A stretch of 64,000 nucleotides of DNA from NCBI RefSeq assembly GCF_001434575.1, contig NZ_AZDA01000018.1, positions 1 to 64,000 of the forward strand, in the 5' to 3' direction. Source of the stretch: Loigolactobacillus bifermentans DSM 20003. Lineage in GTDB: Bacteria > Bacillota > Bacilli > Lactobacillales > Lactobacillaceae. Made by a program: the position numbers and the translations under genes. Below are positions 1 through 8,072 of this stretch, one piece after another. Positions within the stretch are counted from its first letter, which is position 1, and the number at the start of each line of letters is the position of its first letter. Below the pieces are notes generated by a model. The model made no database searches. It saw nothing but the letters and a program-made list of their open reading frames with translations, and had not been told where the DNA came from.

Positions 1-27
1 ATTACGTAAAACTGATAATTTGGCCAA

Positions 28-837
28 TCAATTTGATGCATATGCATAATTCAGGATAAGTGTTTGGCTATTTAGATTGTTGTTAGGACGCGTTTTGTTG
101 ATTGCATTAGCAGATTTTTGATAACGTTTAGCAATGACGGCCATACTTTTTTCATTATAGTTTTTTGGTTTTGTCATAACTTCGGAATCAACATTATTGA
201 TAAATGATAATAGTGGACCATTAGTAACAGCGCCAGACAAAGGATTCCAAAAGTCTCTTGAATCTTTGATTTTTGTAGCAAATCTATTTGAAATACTGTT
301 AGCGTGATTTAATGTGAAAATACCACCGATCGTTAAACAACAAGGAACTAAGATTAAAATACGAAAATACCAAGGTAATCCTTTATCGCGCTTGAAGCGA
401 TGCTGTAGCCAAAAAGTTAGCCCAATGCCGATTATTAATACCGCAAGCAACATTAAAACGGATTTAATGCTAATCATACCAATGAGTGAATCGGCTTCCT
501 TGTACATTGCCAAGTCGCTTGGTAAAAGTGGCTCATCACGAAGCATTGACTTTTGAGAGTTTGCAAAACCAAAAATAAGCAGAATGAAATATATAAGTCC
601 GGTTGCATACCAAAAACGATTGAAAATACCAATCAATGCTAGGTAGAATACAAAAATAATACCTGCTGTTGTTAAACCAAAGATTGAGTGATATTTAAAA
701 AACCAAGTAATTCCGGCCTTTACGTCACGAAATTGAAAAATTTGAAGTATAACAGTTAACAGTAAACTAGAACCTATAACAATCAAACTTCGGAGAATGA
801 ATTGTAGACGAGATGCTTTAATTACCAAAAAGATCAT
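28..837 (-). pseudogene. LTA synthase-like protein, membrane half only (truncated)
   Basis: The 269-residue product has about five hydrophobic segments in its first 170 residues, with the EPLLPSDL signature typical of LtaS-family phosphoglycerol transferases. An extracellular linker follows (GPLLSFINN). In the family this leads into a sulfatase-fold catalytic domain that starts with a strand like QTVIYVLSESF. Here the frame reads QTLILNYAYASN and stops, so the whole catalytic domain is missing from this frame. Only 27 bases remain before the window edge, so a frameshift with the rest continuing outside cannot be excluded. It lies 85 bp downstream of the TIR-like gene on the same strand. I infer a broken gene without transferase activity. 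Confidence 0.6.
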
Positions 838-922
838 TCCTTTAATATTTGAATTAGAATGCTATTATTTTAACGCTTTCAGGCGAAAACAATGAAGTAT
901 TTTGTGTGCTTTTAGTTAATAA

Positions 923-1324
923 TTAAATATTTGATAGGAAAATAGTTCGAATTTCATCAAAAGCAAAATCATGAATCCAATGAACATCAAAATCGTATAC
1001 TTCATAAGGTGACAAATAAGAAGAACGTAATTTATAAATGAGAACAGGCTTATGTAGCTGAACAGCAGTTGTGATTTGCCAGCCCAACCAATAAGAATTG
1101 TCCATTGTTTGACTGCCAATTAAAACTAACAACGCATCGGAACCTTTTAAAGATTGATATGCAGTTTTAGGAATAGCTTGCTGGACTTCATCATCTGCTA
1201 AATGTTGGGATTGAAATGAAACTTGTGGGAAATTTGGATTTTTACTCCACTTTTTAAGAAGATATTGGTAGCCTTTCACTTCATCTTGATCGTCGTATAA
1301 ACTCACTAATAATCTTTTTTGCAT
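923..1324 (-). CDS. TIR-like (DUF1863 / ThsB-like) protein
   Basis: The 133-residue protein has the layout of MTH538/ThsB TIR-like domains: an N-terminal strand (RLLVSLYDD), the YLLKKWSKNPNF segment, the second strand SDALLVLIGSQT, then WLGWQI and the third strand KPVLIYKL. In this family the segment after LIG.T usually reads W..WEI, with a glutamate; here residue 83 is glutamine (WQI). The start is the ATG at 1324 with AGGAG about 7 nt upstream. ThsB relatives signal in Thoeris phage defence together with a ThsA effector; no ThsA is visible in this window. Family is fairly sure; role is not. It could be co-transcribed with the LtaS fragment. Confidence 0.65.
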   Translation of the reverse strand: MQKRLLVSLYDDQDEVKGYQYLLKKWSKNPNFPQVSFQSQHLADDEVQQAIPKTAYQSLKGSDALLVLIGSQTMDNSYWLGWQITTAVQLHKPVLIYKLRSSYLSPYEVYDFDVHWIHDFAFDEIRTIFLSNI

Positions 1325-1564
1325 GGCTCGCTCCTGAAATTTAGATTCAGTCTTAATCGTATCATTAATTGATTACGAGTAGGACCAAATTGTTCGTTTT
1401 TCCAGAATTAATTCGGTGAATTTCTTACAATTTAATTAAATAGGTGCGGAAAACCAGGAAATTAATTGCTTCTGATTTAAAAATACCGTATTCTATGAAT
1501 ATTTAAATCACATGTTATAACACTTGAATTTTGGTTCTATGAGTGGTCAGCACATTGCGTCAAC

Positions 1565-1593
1565 TTGTGTTTCATGGATTTTTTGGTTATAAT
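1565..1593 (+). promoter_or_regulatory. Candidate promoter of the EPS operon
   Basis: TATAAT lies at 1588-1593, with a weak -35 (TTGTGT, 1565-1570) 17 bp upstream. It is the only good -10 in the 383-bp gap between the divergent TIR-like gene and the priming transferase. The rest of the gap upstream (1325-1560) is AT-rich, without a gene that I can support. Confidence 0.5.
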
Positions 1594-1609
1594 TGTGCCT
1601 GTTGTAAGG

Positions 1610-1690
1610 ATGGGTCGCTAGTGGCCCATAAATGTGACGGAATTTTTCCACTTTGCGTCACCGAGAGTATGGTTTTAACACCACTCTCTT
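1610..1690 (+). other. Structured leader with successive hairpins before EPS operon
   Basis: Downstream of the candidate promoter are a GTGACG...CGTCAC stem (about 1634-1661) and a GAGAG..TGGT...ACCA.CTCTC stem (about 1664-1690) that ends immediately before the GAGGAGG ribosome binding site. There is no T-run, so these look like leader structures rather than a terminator. Their proximity to the ribosome binding site suggests post-transcriptional control, which is inference. Confidence 0.4.
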
Positions 1691-1707
1691 GAGGAGGAAA
1701 GCAACAA

Positions 1708-2415
1708 ATGGAAAAGAAAGAAATTGCTCCTTGGCGGACAACTCACGTTAGTCATACCACAGTGAGTCCACTTTTTGGAGAAAAACAAATGAATAAATCA
1801 ATGTCCTATTTGATGACGAAACGCTTGATTGATATTGTTGTGTCACTATTGGCAATTGTGTGTCTAATTCCTGTTTTTGTTGTGATGTTTATTTTTTACC
1901 GCTTTGGTGAAAATAAAGGGCCAATGATTTATAAACAGGAGCGAATTGGTAAACATGGTCAGCCTTTTAAAATTTGGAAGTTTCGTTCGATGATTGTTAA
2001 TGCAGATGAGAAATTAAAAGCTAACCCGGTACTTTACAAAAAATATGTTGAAAATAGCTATAAGCTGCCTGCGGAGGAAGATCCAAGAATCACTAAGTTT
2101 GGTCGCTTCATCAGAAAGACATCGATTGATGAATTACCACAATTTATCAATATTTTAAAAGGCGATATGGCTTTAGTTGGCCCACGCCCCGTTGTAAAAG
2201 ATGAATTAAAAGAGTATGGCAATCAAGTGGATAAATTGTTATCCATGACACCAGGGGCGATGGGCTGGTGGCAAGCCAGTGGTCGAAGCAATATCGAATA
2301 TCCAGAACGCTGTGATGTGGAGCTTTACTATATTGATCACGCCAGCTTAGGATTTGATATTAAAATCGTATTTTTGAATATTGTAAGTATTTTTAAACAC
2401 ACAGGTGCTTACTAA
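1708..2415 (+). CDS. Priming sugar-phosphate transferase (EpsE/WbaP family)
   Basis: The 235-residue membrane protein is of the bacterial sugar transferase family (polyisoprenyl-phosphate hexose-1-phosphate transferases), which load the first sugar-phosphate onto undecaprenyl phosphate at the inner face of the membrane. One hydrophobic segment (RLIDIVVSLLAIVCLIPVFV, residues about 40-65) is followed by the conserved KFRSM, RKTSIDELPQ, LVGPRP and PGAMGWWQASGR blocks. It is the short single-anchor type without the large N-terminal domain. The start is ATG 1708 behind GAGGAGG. It heads the EPS operon and is therefore the likely committed step. Sugar specificity (glucose or galactose) cannot be read from sequence. 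Confidence 0.93.
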   Translation: MEKKEIAPWRTTHVSHTTVSPLFGEKQMNKSMSYLMTKRLIDIVVSLLAIVCLIPVFVVMFIFYRFGENKGPMIYKQERIGKHGQPFKIWKFRSMIVNADEKLKANPVLYKKYVENSYKLPAEEDPRITKFGRFIRKTSIDELPQFINILKGDMALVGPRPVVKDELKEYGNQVDKLLSMTPGAMGWWQASGRSNIEYPERCDVELYYIDHASLGFDIKIVFLNIVSIFKHTGAY

Positions 2416-2490
2416 ATAACATGAATGTATTGATAGTTAGAGCTGTCAGTACATTTTTCTTGTAATTAGGCATGAATGGGAGACATGATT

Positions 2491-3258
2491 GTGAATATCA
2501 AAATATTAGTGGCAGCACATAAGAATTACGTGATGCCCGCTGATCAAACATTGTATTTACCGGTTTTTGTCGGTAAAGCACTTCACCCTGACGTTAATCA
2601 GACGTTTCAAGGGGATAATACAGGGGATAATATTTCCGAAAAGAACAGCCATTACAATGAATTAACGGCTGTTTATTGGGCGTGGAAAAATTTAGATGCT
2701 GATGCAGTCGGATTGGTCCATTATCGCCGGTATTTAAGCAAAAGCGGCAAGAAGGATTTGAAACAGATCTTAAATCGTCAGCAAGCAGAAGCTTTATTAG
2801 CCGATCATGATATTATTTTGCCAACGAAGCGGCATTATTATATTGAAACAAACTATTCGCATTATGTTCATGCACATCATCATGCACCGCTCGATTTAGC
2901 TGAGAAAATCATTACACAGGATTATCCAGCTTACTCGGCTGCCTTTAAAACGGTAATGCAGCGTCGAAGCGCGCACATGTTTAATATGTTTGTGATGAAA
3001 CGTCGACCGTTTAACGAGTATTGTCAGTGGCTGTTTGATATTTTAGGGAAAGTAGAACAGCAACTGGATATGACCGATTACAACACATATGAAGCACGGG
3101 TCTACGGCTTTATTAGCGAACGCTTATTGGATGTATGGTTACTACAAAATACACAGTATAAAACCTGTGAAGTACCATTTGTATTTATGGAGAAACAAAA
3201 TTGGTTTAAAAAGGGTGGCACCTTTTTAAAACGTAAGCTGTTACCACAATATAAATAA
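2491..3258 (+). CDS. DUF4422 glycosyltransferase
   Basis: The roughly 255-residue cytosolic protein has the DUF4422 hallmarks: ILVAAHKNY near the N-terminus, ISEKNSHYNELTAVYWAWKN around residues 50-70, and GLVHYRRYL. Proteins of this family occur in capsule and EPS loci and are taken to be glycosyltransferases that add an early sugar to the lipid-linked unit. A start at ATG 2476 is possible, but GTG 2491 has GGGAG 8 nt upstream and gives the usual N-terminus MNIKILVAAHK, so I chose it. It follows the priming transferase by 75 bp with no terminator. The acceptor and donor are unknown. Confidence 0.85.
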   Translation: MNIKILVAAHKNYVMPADQTLYLPVFVGKALHPDVNQTFQGDNTGDNISEKNSHYNELTAVYWAWKNLDADAVGLVHYRRYLSKSGKKDLKQILNRQQAEALLADHDIILPTKRHYYIETNYSHYVHAHHHAPLDLAEKIITQDYPAYSAAFKTVMQRRSAHMFNMFVMKRRPFNEYCQWLFDILGKVEQQLDMTDYNTYEARVYGFISERLLDVWLLQNTQYKTCEVPFVFMEKQNWFKKGGTFLKRKLLPQYK

Positions 3259-3281
3259 GTGATGAAATAGGGGAAAGAGAC

Positions 3282-3878
3282 ATGGAAAAACAACTGACTT
3301 TTGGCGAGTTAATACATATTTTCTGGAAGAAACTGTACTTAATCATTATTTTGACTGTTATTGGCGGAGCTGCTGGTTTTGCGTGGTCGCGAATTAGTTA
3401 TCATCCGGTTTATACAGCATCGACTTCTTTTATTGTTTTTCATAAAAATTCTAAGAAAATCGAGTCCGATCTGAAAGCAATCCCAACATACGAAAGTATT
3501 CTGACAAATCGCTCAACATTACGCTCCGTTCAGAAAAAGATGAATAAAGTTTCAGGGTATAAGGGCTCTGTTAGCACTTTGAGCAGTGGTATCACAACTG
3601 TAACAGCACCTAATTCCTTGATTATCAAGGTATCGGCTGATGCGCCATCAGCTAAAATAGCAGTTGCTATGGCAAATAATAGTGTGACTGTTTTTAAAAC
3701 ACGCATTAATCATGTTATAAATGCTGGAACAGTTCGTCAATTGGCAAAAGCTGATACTAGTAATGTTACCAAAACACCGACAAACAGTAAAAAGCAGTTG
3801 TTAATGGGTGCCATGATTGGTTTTGCTGTTAGTATTTTACTGGTATTGTTTCTTGAACGTAAACTTCTATTTGCGTAA
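3282..3878 (+). CDS. Wzz-type chain-length determinant / polysaccharide co-polymerase
   Basis: At 198 residues it has the two-helix Wzz architecture: TM1 at about 18-36 (LIIILTVIGGAAGFAW), an extracellular middle with the YTASTSFIV strand, and TM2 at about 172-190 (LLMGAMIGFAVSILLVLFL). In Gram-positive EPS loci this membrane modulator usually works with a separate BY-kinase. Here the cytoplasmic tail after TM2 is only a few residues (ERKLLFA), and neither a BY-kinase nor a PHP/Wzb phosphatase gene is visible. The start is ATG 3282 with GGGGAAAGAG upstream. It sits 23 bp after the DUF4422 gene and 38 bp before the polymerase gene. Confidence 0.85.
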   Translation: MEKQLTFGELIHIFWKKLYLIIILTVIGGAAGFAWSRISYHPVYTASTSFIVFHKNSKKIESDLKAIPTYESILTNRSTLRSVQKKMNKVSGYKGSVSTLSSGITTVTAPNSLIIKVSADAPSAKIAVAMANNSVTVFKTRINHVINAGTVRQLAKADTSNVTKTPTNSKKQLLMGAMIGFAVSILLVLFLERKLLFA

Positions 3879-3916
3879 GGCAATCTAAATAAAGCGATGG
3901 AAGGGGAGAGAGACCG

Positions 3917-5284
3917 GTGCCAGCGTTACTTTTACCTATTAGTCTTTTTGCGAAAACATTAAGCTATACTTTACCTGCAATAATGCAGTCATTACCCTTT
4001 TATATTTTTGTGCTTCTTTTTTGTATAAAATTTATGGAAAATAGGCGATCACTTTTAAATATTCCTATTAATTATAAAGTATCCTTGTGGATGAGTTTAA
4101 TTCTACTAGCACAATTAATTGTAATTATTTTCAGCTACGCGACTGCTACTGATAAAAAACTTACAAGTGGTTTAACAACTGGTCCACTGAGTATTTTTAT
4201 ATTTTTTGGAAATATTATTTTAATATACTTTTTAGTTTACTTAGTGATAGATTCTGATAGTTCAGAAAAATTATTTTTTAAGTCACTAATGGTTACGTTT
4301 GTTATTTTCTTTGTGGTAGTTTTATTACCGCAAATTATTGCAACTTCATCAACAATATTAGATCCGCTAGTTAATTTCACTGGTCATCTTTTTGAATCCC
4401 ATCACAAAGGGAGACAAACCTTTTATTTTAATGGTAGTTATACGACTTCATTAAGACGTGTAAATGGATTTGAACCAGAGGCTTCGTATTTAGCTGCACT
4501 TTTAGGAATTGTATTTATACCGCCTGTATTAGCTGCATTAAAAAATAAATTCAATTTATTTAAAGGAAAAGCCACGCAGCATATGACGTTTATGTGGTTG
4601 ATCTTAGGAGTAATTCTCATTACTTTATTTTTTGCAAAAACTTCCACAGGATTTTTAGTTATCGGTTTAGTCGGATTGTGCTTATTTATTGTAGTACCTA
4701 GAAAATCAAGGGGATTATTATTTGGTAGTTATTTAGTGATTGTTTTTGGAATTTTATTTTTGTATATTGCTATTCCTGGTATTCATACGATGCTTAATCA
4801 GTATGTATTTGCTAAAAAGGGTACTGATAATCGTTTGGGTGGGACTATCGCTGCTATTAAGACGTTCTTACATTATCCGATTTTTGGAGTTGGGCTAGGA
4901 TATACCAATCATTTCTTTATTGAATTTGTTCCTCAAGCAACGATCCATAATTGGGAATATCAACATGTATATTCTAAAATAGGATATCCATGGCTAACTG
5001 TTTTAGGTGGATCATTAGCAAGTTTTGGATTGTTTGGTATTTTACCATTAAGTGTTTTTTTAAGAAATAAAGTAAGAGATACAATAAGGCTAAAACGAAA
5101 ACTGATTATGAAAACTAATGAGAGAGCTGTATTTTTGAGAACGGTTATAGATAGTTTTTATTTTTATTTATTATTTTTTGGAATTTTATCAATCTTTATC
5201 TTTTCTTGGCAGGATGAAATATATTTGTTGATGTTAATGGTCTATTTACAAGTTATCCGTCGGGCAAAAACAATAGATGGATAG
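3917..5284 (+). CDS. O-antigen ligase-like / Wzy-type polysaccharide polymerase
   Basis: The 455-residue protein consists almost entirely of hydrophobic segments (about ten to twelve), with a larger loop at about residues 145-195 and another near 290-350 containing FGVGLGYTN and HNWEYQHVYSKIG. This topology and its place after wzz fit the repeat-unit polymerase that joins flipped undecaprenyl-linked units outside the membrane. The start is GTG 3917 with AAGGGGAG 8 nt upstream. The coding sequence is visibly AT-richer than the priming transferase and Glf genes, as is typical of serotype-specific genes acquired horizontally. An O-antigen ligase role is the alternative. Confidence 0.8.
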   Translation: MPALLLPISLFAKTLSYTLPAIMQSLPFYIFVLLFCIKFMENRRSLLNIPINYKVSLWMSLILLAQLIVIIFSYATATDKKLTSGLTTGPLSIFIFFGNIILIYFLVYLVIDSDSSEKLFFKSLMVTFVIFFVVVLLPQIIATSSTILDPLVNFTGHLFESHHKGRQTFYFNGSYTTSLRRVNGFEPEASYLAALLGIVFIPPVLAALKNKFNLFKGKATQHMTFMWLILGVILITLFFAKTSTGFLVIGLVGLCLFIVVPRKSRGLLFGSYLVIVFGILFLYIAIPGIHTMLNQYVFAKKGTDNRLGGTIAAIKTFLHYPIFGVGLGYTNHFFIEFVPQATIHNWEYQHVYSKIGYPWLTVLGGSLASFGLFGILPLSVFLRNKVRDTIRLKRKLIMKTNERAVFLRTVIDSFYFYLLFFGILSIFIFSWQDEIYLLMLMVYLQVIRRAKTIDG

Positions 5285-5396
5285 CTTGGGATAATATTTC
5301 TATTTTTAATTAAGGATATTAGATTTATGATGAATTAAAAATATGTACTTAGAAATATAATTTGATTGCACAGTAAGAATTGGTGCTACTGTCAAA

Positions 5397-5438
5397 TACG
5401 TTGCCACCTTATTGTATGAAAGTGGTAACGTATTTTTC
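5397..5438 (+). terminator. Intrinsic terminator inside EPS locus
   Basis: An 11-bp stem (5397-5407 with 5422-5432, one G-U pair) and a 14-nt loop are followed by TTTTT at 5433-5437. It sits between the polymerase and the GT4 gene and could end or attenuate the upstream transcript. Confidence 0.7.
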
Positions 5439-5532
5439 TATAATATGGCAACTAAGTTATAAATTAACTTTAAGTAAATGTATAAGATGTCAAAATGAAT
5501 GCTTTTGTTTTTTCAAGAACCTTATAAATAAA

Positions 5533-5558
5533 TTAGCAGAGGTGTGTATCTCTGCTAA
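5533..5558 (+). other. Leader hairpin before GT4 gene
   Basis: A perfect 9-bp stem (TTAGCAGAG / CTCTGCTAA) with an 8-nt loop lies about 20 bp before the ribosome binding site at 5576-5584. There is no T-run. The 294-bp gap 5285-5587 otherwise holds only the terminator at 5397. Confidence 0.45.
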
Positions 5559-5587
5559 TAGAATGTAGCTTTAATGAGGTGGAGTAC

Positions 5588-6697
5588 ATGAAAATATTAG
5601 TAGTTGTTAGAAGCTTAAAACAAGGTGTCGGAATTTCTGAATGGGTATCAAATTATTATTCAAGAATGGCTCAAAAAGATGATTTATCTATTGAACTTTT
5701 AACAGAAGAGGGAGATAGAAGTGTTAAAAGTGTTAAATTATCTTCAAAAATAAAAATAATAACAGTTCATGATATGAGGAAAGACCCAATAAAATACATG
5801 ATTGACTGGTGGAAAATTTCGAGGAATGCTGAATCCGAGTATGACTATGTGCATATACATCTTGATAATTTTGTTCGCTTTTTCTATCTTATCTTATTAC
5901 GGAAGAAGAAAAATATAATTTTACATTCACATAATTCATTCAACGATAAGATAAAAAACAGTCGTGTGAAATGGAGAATGCATAAATTTGGAATGTTTAT
6001 TGTTAAAAACGGTAATTTTATACATTTTGCTTGCTCTGATTTGGCTGCCAATTGGCTTTTTGGGAGAAAAAAATATATACAAGTCAATAATGGAGTTGAT
6101 CTAGCTAATTTTGAATTTAACAAAGTGGAACGAAAAAGGTACCGAGATGAATTGGATTTAAATAAATGTGAAGTTTATGGTCATATTGGGAGATTTGAGT
6201 TTCAAAAGAATCATGAAAGACTAATTAGAATATTTTCTAAGATACATGCACATAATTTCAAGACAAAATTACTTTTGATTGGAACTGGCCCTAATATGGG
6301 AGAGATTAAGCGCTTAGTTTCTGATTTGAACTTAGATGAGGCTGTTTTATTTTTGGGTCATCGTGATGATGTTGGAAAAATTTTAAACGCTATTGATTAC
6401 ATTATATTTCCTTCGAGATATGAAGGCCTTCCAATTTCGTTAGTTGAAGCTCAGGCTAATGGAATTCCAGTCTTTTATTCAGATACTATTACTAAAGAAA
6501 TTGAATTGTTACCATCTTCCCAATCGTTTTCTTTGCAGGAAAATGATGATAAAATTGCTTACAAAATTTGTAAAGGGGAACCGTTAATTGATAGGGGGAG
6601 TGCCGTTGATGTTTTAAAGCGTAAAGGATACGATAGAGAGGATGTTATTGAAGGACTATATAAATTCTATCAAAATGGTTATTGGCCCGTGCAATAA
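5588..6697 (+). CDS. Glycosyltransferase family 4 (GT-B)
   Basis: The 369-residue GT-B enzyme has an N-terminal acceptor domain opening with KILVVVRSLKQGVG and a C-terminal nucleotide-sugar domain with GRFEFQKNHERLI, LLIGTGPNMGEI, FLGHRDDV and the EX7E-like block FPSRYEGLPISLVEAQANGIP. These are GT4 hallmarks (EpsF-like). An in-frame GTG at 5579 exists, but ATG 5588 sits behind GAGGTGGAG and gives the usual N-terminus. It assembles part of the repeat unit in the cytoplasm on undecaprenyl-diphosphate. It is AT-rich, like the next gene, and unlike glf. Donor sugar unknown. Confidence 0.88.
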   Translation: MKILVVVRSLKQGVGISEWVSNYYSRMAQKDDLSIELLTEEGDRSVKSVKLSSKIKIITVHDMRKDPIKYMIDWWKISRNAESEYDYVHIHLDNFVRFFYLILLRKKKNIILHSHNSFNDKIKNSRVKWRMHKFGMFIVKNGNFIHFACSDLAANWLFGRKKYIQVNNGVDLANFEFNKVERKRYRDELDLNKCEVYGHIGRFEFQKNHERLIRIFSKIHAHNFKTKLLLIGTGPNMGEIKRLVSDLNLDEAVLFLGHRDDVGKILNAIDYIIFPSRYEGLPISLVEAQANGIPVFYSDTITKEIELLPSSQSFSLQENDDKIAYKICKGEPLIDRGSAVDVLKRKGYDREDVIEGLYKFYQNGYWPVQ

Positions 6698-6834
6698 TTA
6701 AAAGTATATCAGTATTGTATGGTTCATGGTTAAGTACCTTTTAGTATCCTTATTATTTGATTTAGTTTTTATGAATGTGTGTATTTATAGTAATATGAAG
6801 AATGTATTTCCAAAAATTGAGGTAGGTTAATTTT

Positions 6835-7995
6835 GTGCAAAAAATTAAAAGTAAAATAAAACATAGCCCTTTATTAGGAAAATTATATCTAATGACAATG
6901 GGATTGGTTTTAAAAATTATGCAGTTGTTCATTCCGATTGATAACAAAAAAATAATTTTTTCGAGTTTTTCTGGTCGACAATTAAGCGATAGTCCTTACG
7001 TAATATATCAGCAGTTTTTACAGGATCCTGATTTTAAGGATTATGATATGGTTTGGGCATTTGTAGAGCCTCAGAATTTCCCTAAAATTCCTCCCGAATG
7101 TAAAGTTAAAATAGACACTTTTTCTTTTTGGAAACAGCTGTTAGAGTCGAAATTTTGGGTTTCTAATTCAAGCATAGAACGGCTTATACCAACTATTCAC
7201 GGTAAACATATTTATATAAATACATGGCATGGTATTCCTTTAAAGCATTTAGGACCAGATGAAGGAAATTTGGAATTTCTCGTTAAGAATTGGTTTAAAA
7301 CTGTTAACTTTGATCTTTTATATTGTAGTGGTAAGTATGATCAAAAAATTTTTAAACATATTTTTCCTAACACTCAGAATATACAGGTTTTAGGACTACC
7401 CAGGAATTTGGAACTGACTCATCAATTCTCAGAAACAAAACGAGAAAAAATGTTTCATAATTTGAATTTGAGTTTGGAAAAGGAAACAATTTTATATGCG
7501 CCGACTTTTAGAGAATATAGTGATGTAAATGGATTGAATGAATTTGCTTTACCATTCAGTAATCGATTTATTAATGAAATTACAAAGGATTTTAATGTAT
7601 TGGTTCGAGGACACTATTTTGTTGAAAGTTTGGATGTTGAGAATGCATCGCAAAGAAAAATTATTAATGTGTCGGATTACAGTAATTTAAATGATTTATT
7701 TCAAATTTCAGATATTGTTATTAGCGACTATTCAAGCCTAATATTTGATTATTCACTTTTGAATAAAAGAATAGTTCTGTATTTAAACGATATAGAGGAG
7801 TACGAAAAATATAGAGGCTTTTATTTGAATCCAAAGCATTTAGATTTGCCTAAGGCCTATAATGAAGATGAATTAATTGAAAAAATATATAGCAGTAATG
7901 ATGAAAAAGCGGTGAAGACATTAAATATTAAATTTAATGAATATTTCGATTCCAATTCTCAGTATCTTAAAAAATTCATAATAAACAAAAGCTAG
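6835..7995 (+). CDS. CDP-glycerol glycerophosphotransferase family protein (TagB/TagF-like)
   Basis: The 386-residue protein carries the signature blocks of CDP-glycerol:poly(glycerophosphate) transferases: NTWHGIPLKHLG (about residues 125-136), GLPRN, ILYAPTFREYS, RGHYF and the C-terminal DYSSLIFDYSLLNKRIVLY. The family moves glycerol-phosphate from CDP-glycerol to a lipid-linked glycan or teichoic acid. The start is GTG 6835 with GAGGTAGG upstream. It is short for TagF, which has a long N-terminal extension, so it more likely adds one or a few glycerol-phosphate groups to the EPS repeat. tagD, 2.6 kb downstream, would supply CDP-glycerol. The 137-bp gap before it holds no gene. Confidence 0.9.
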   Translation: MQKIKSKIKHSPLLGKLYLMTMGLVLKIMQLFIPIDNKKIIFSSFSGRQLSDSPYVIYQQFLQDPDFKDYDMVWAFVEPQNFPKIPPECKVKIDTFSFWKQLLESKFWVSNSSIERLIPTIHGKHIYINTWHGIPLKHLGPDEGNLEFLVKNWFKTVNFDLLYCSGKYDQKIFKHIFPNTQNIQVLGLPRNLELTHQFSETKREKMFHNLNLSLEKETILYAPTFREYSDVNGLNEFALPFSNRFINEITKDFNVLVRGHYFVESLDVENASQRKIINVSDYSNLNDLFQISDIVISDYSSLIFDYSLLNKRIVLYLNDIEEYEKYRGFYLNPKHLDLPKAYNEDELIEKIYSSNDEKAVKTLNIKFNEYFDSNSQYLKKFIINKS

Positions 7996-8072
7996 TTTTT
8001 ATTAGCTATTTTATTTAATAAACTTGTATTGAGGCTGAATAGTTATTCTTAATCAATTAAACGGAGGAAATT

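Noticed and set aside
923-1324. Complete Thoeris defence system
   Set aside because: Only the ThsB-like part is seen; no ThsA or other effector gene is in the window.
5380-5568. 62-codon open frame between wzy and the GT4 gene
   Set aside because: It runs across the terminator hairpin and leader hairpin, has no ribosome binding site, and gives no recognisable protein.
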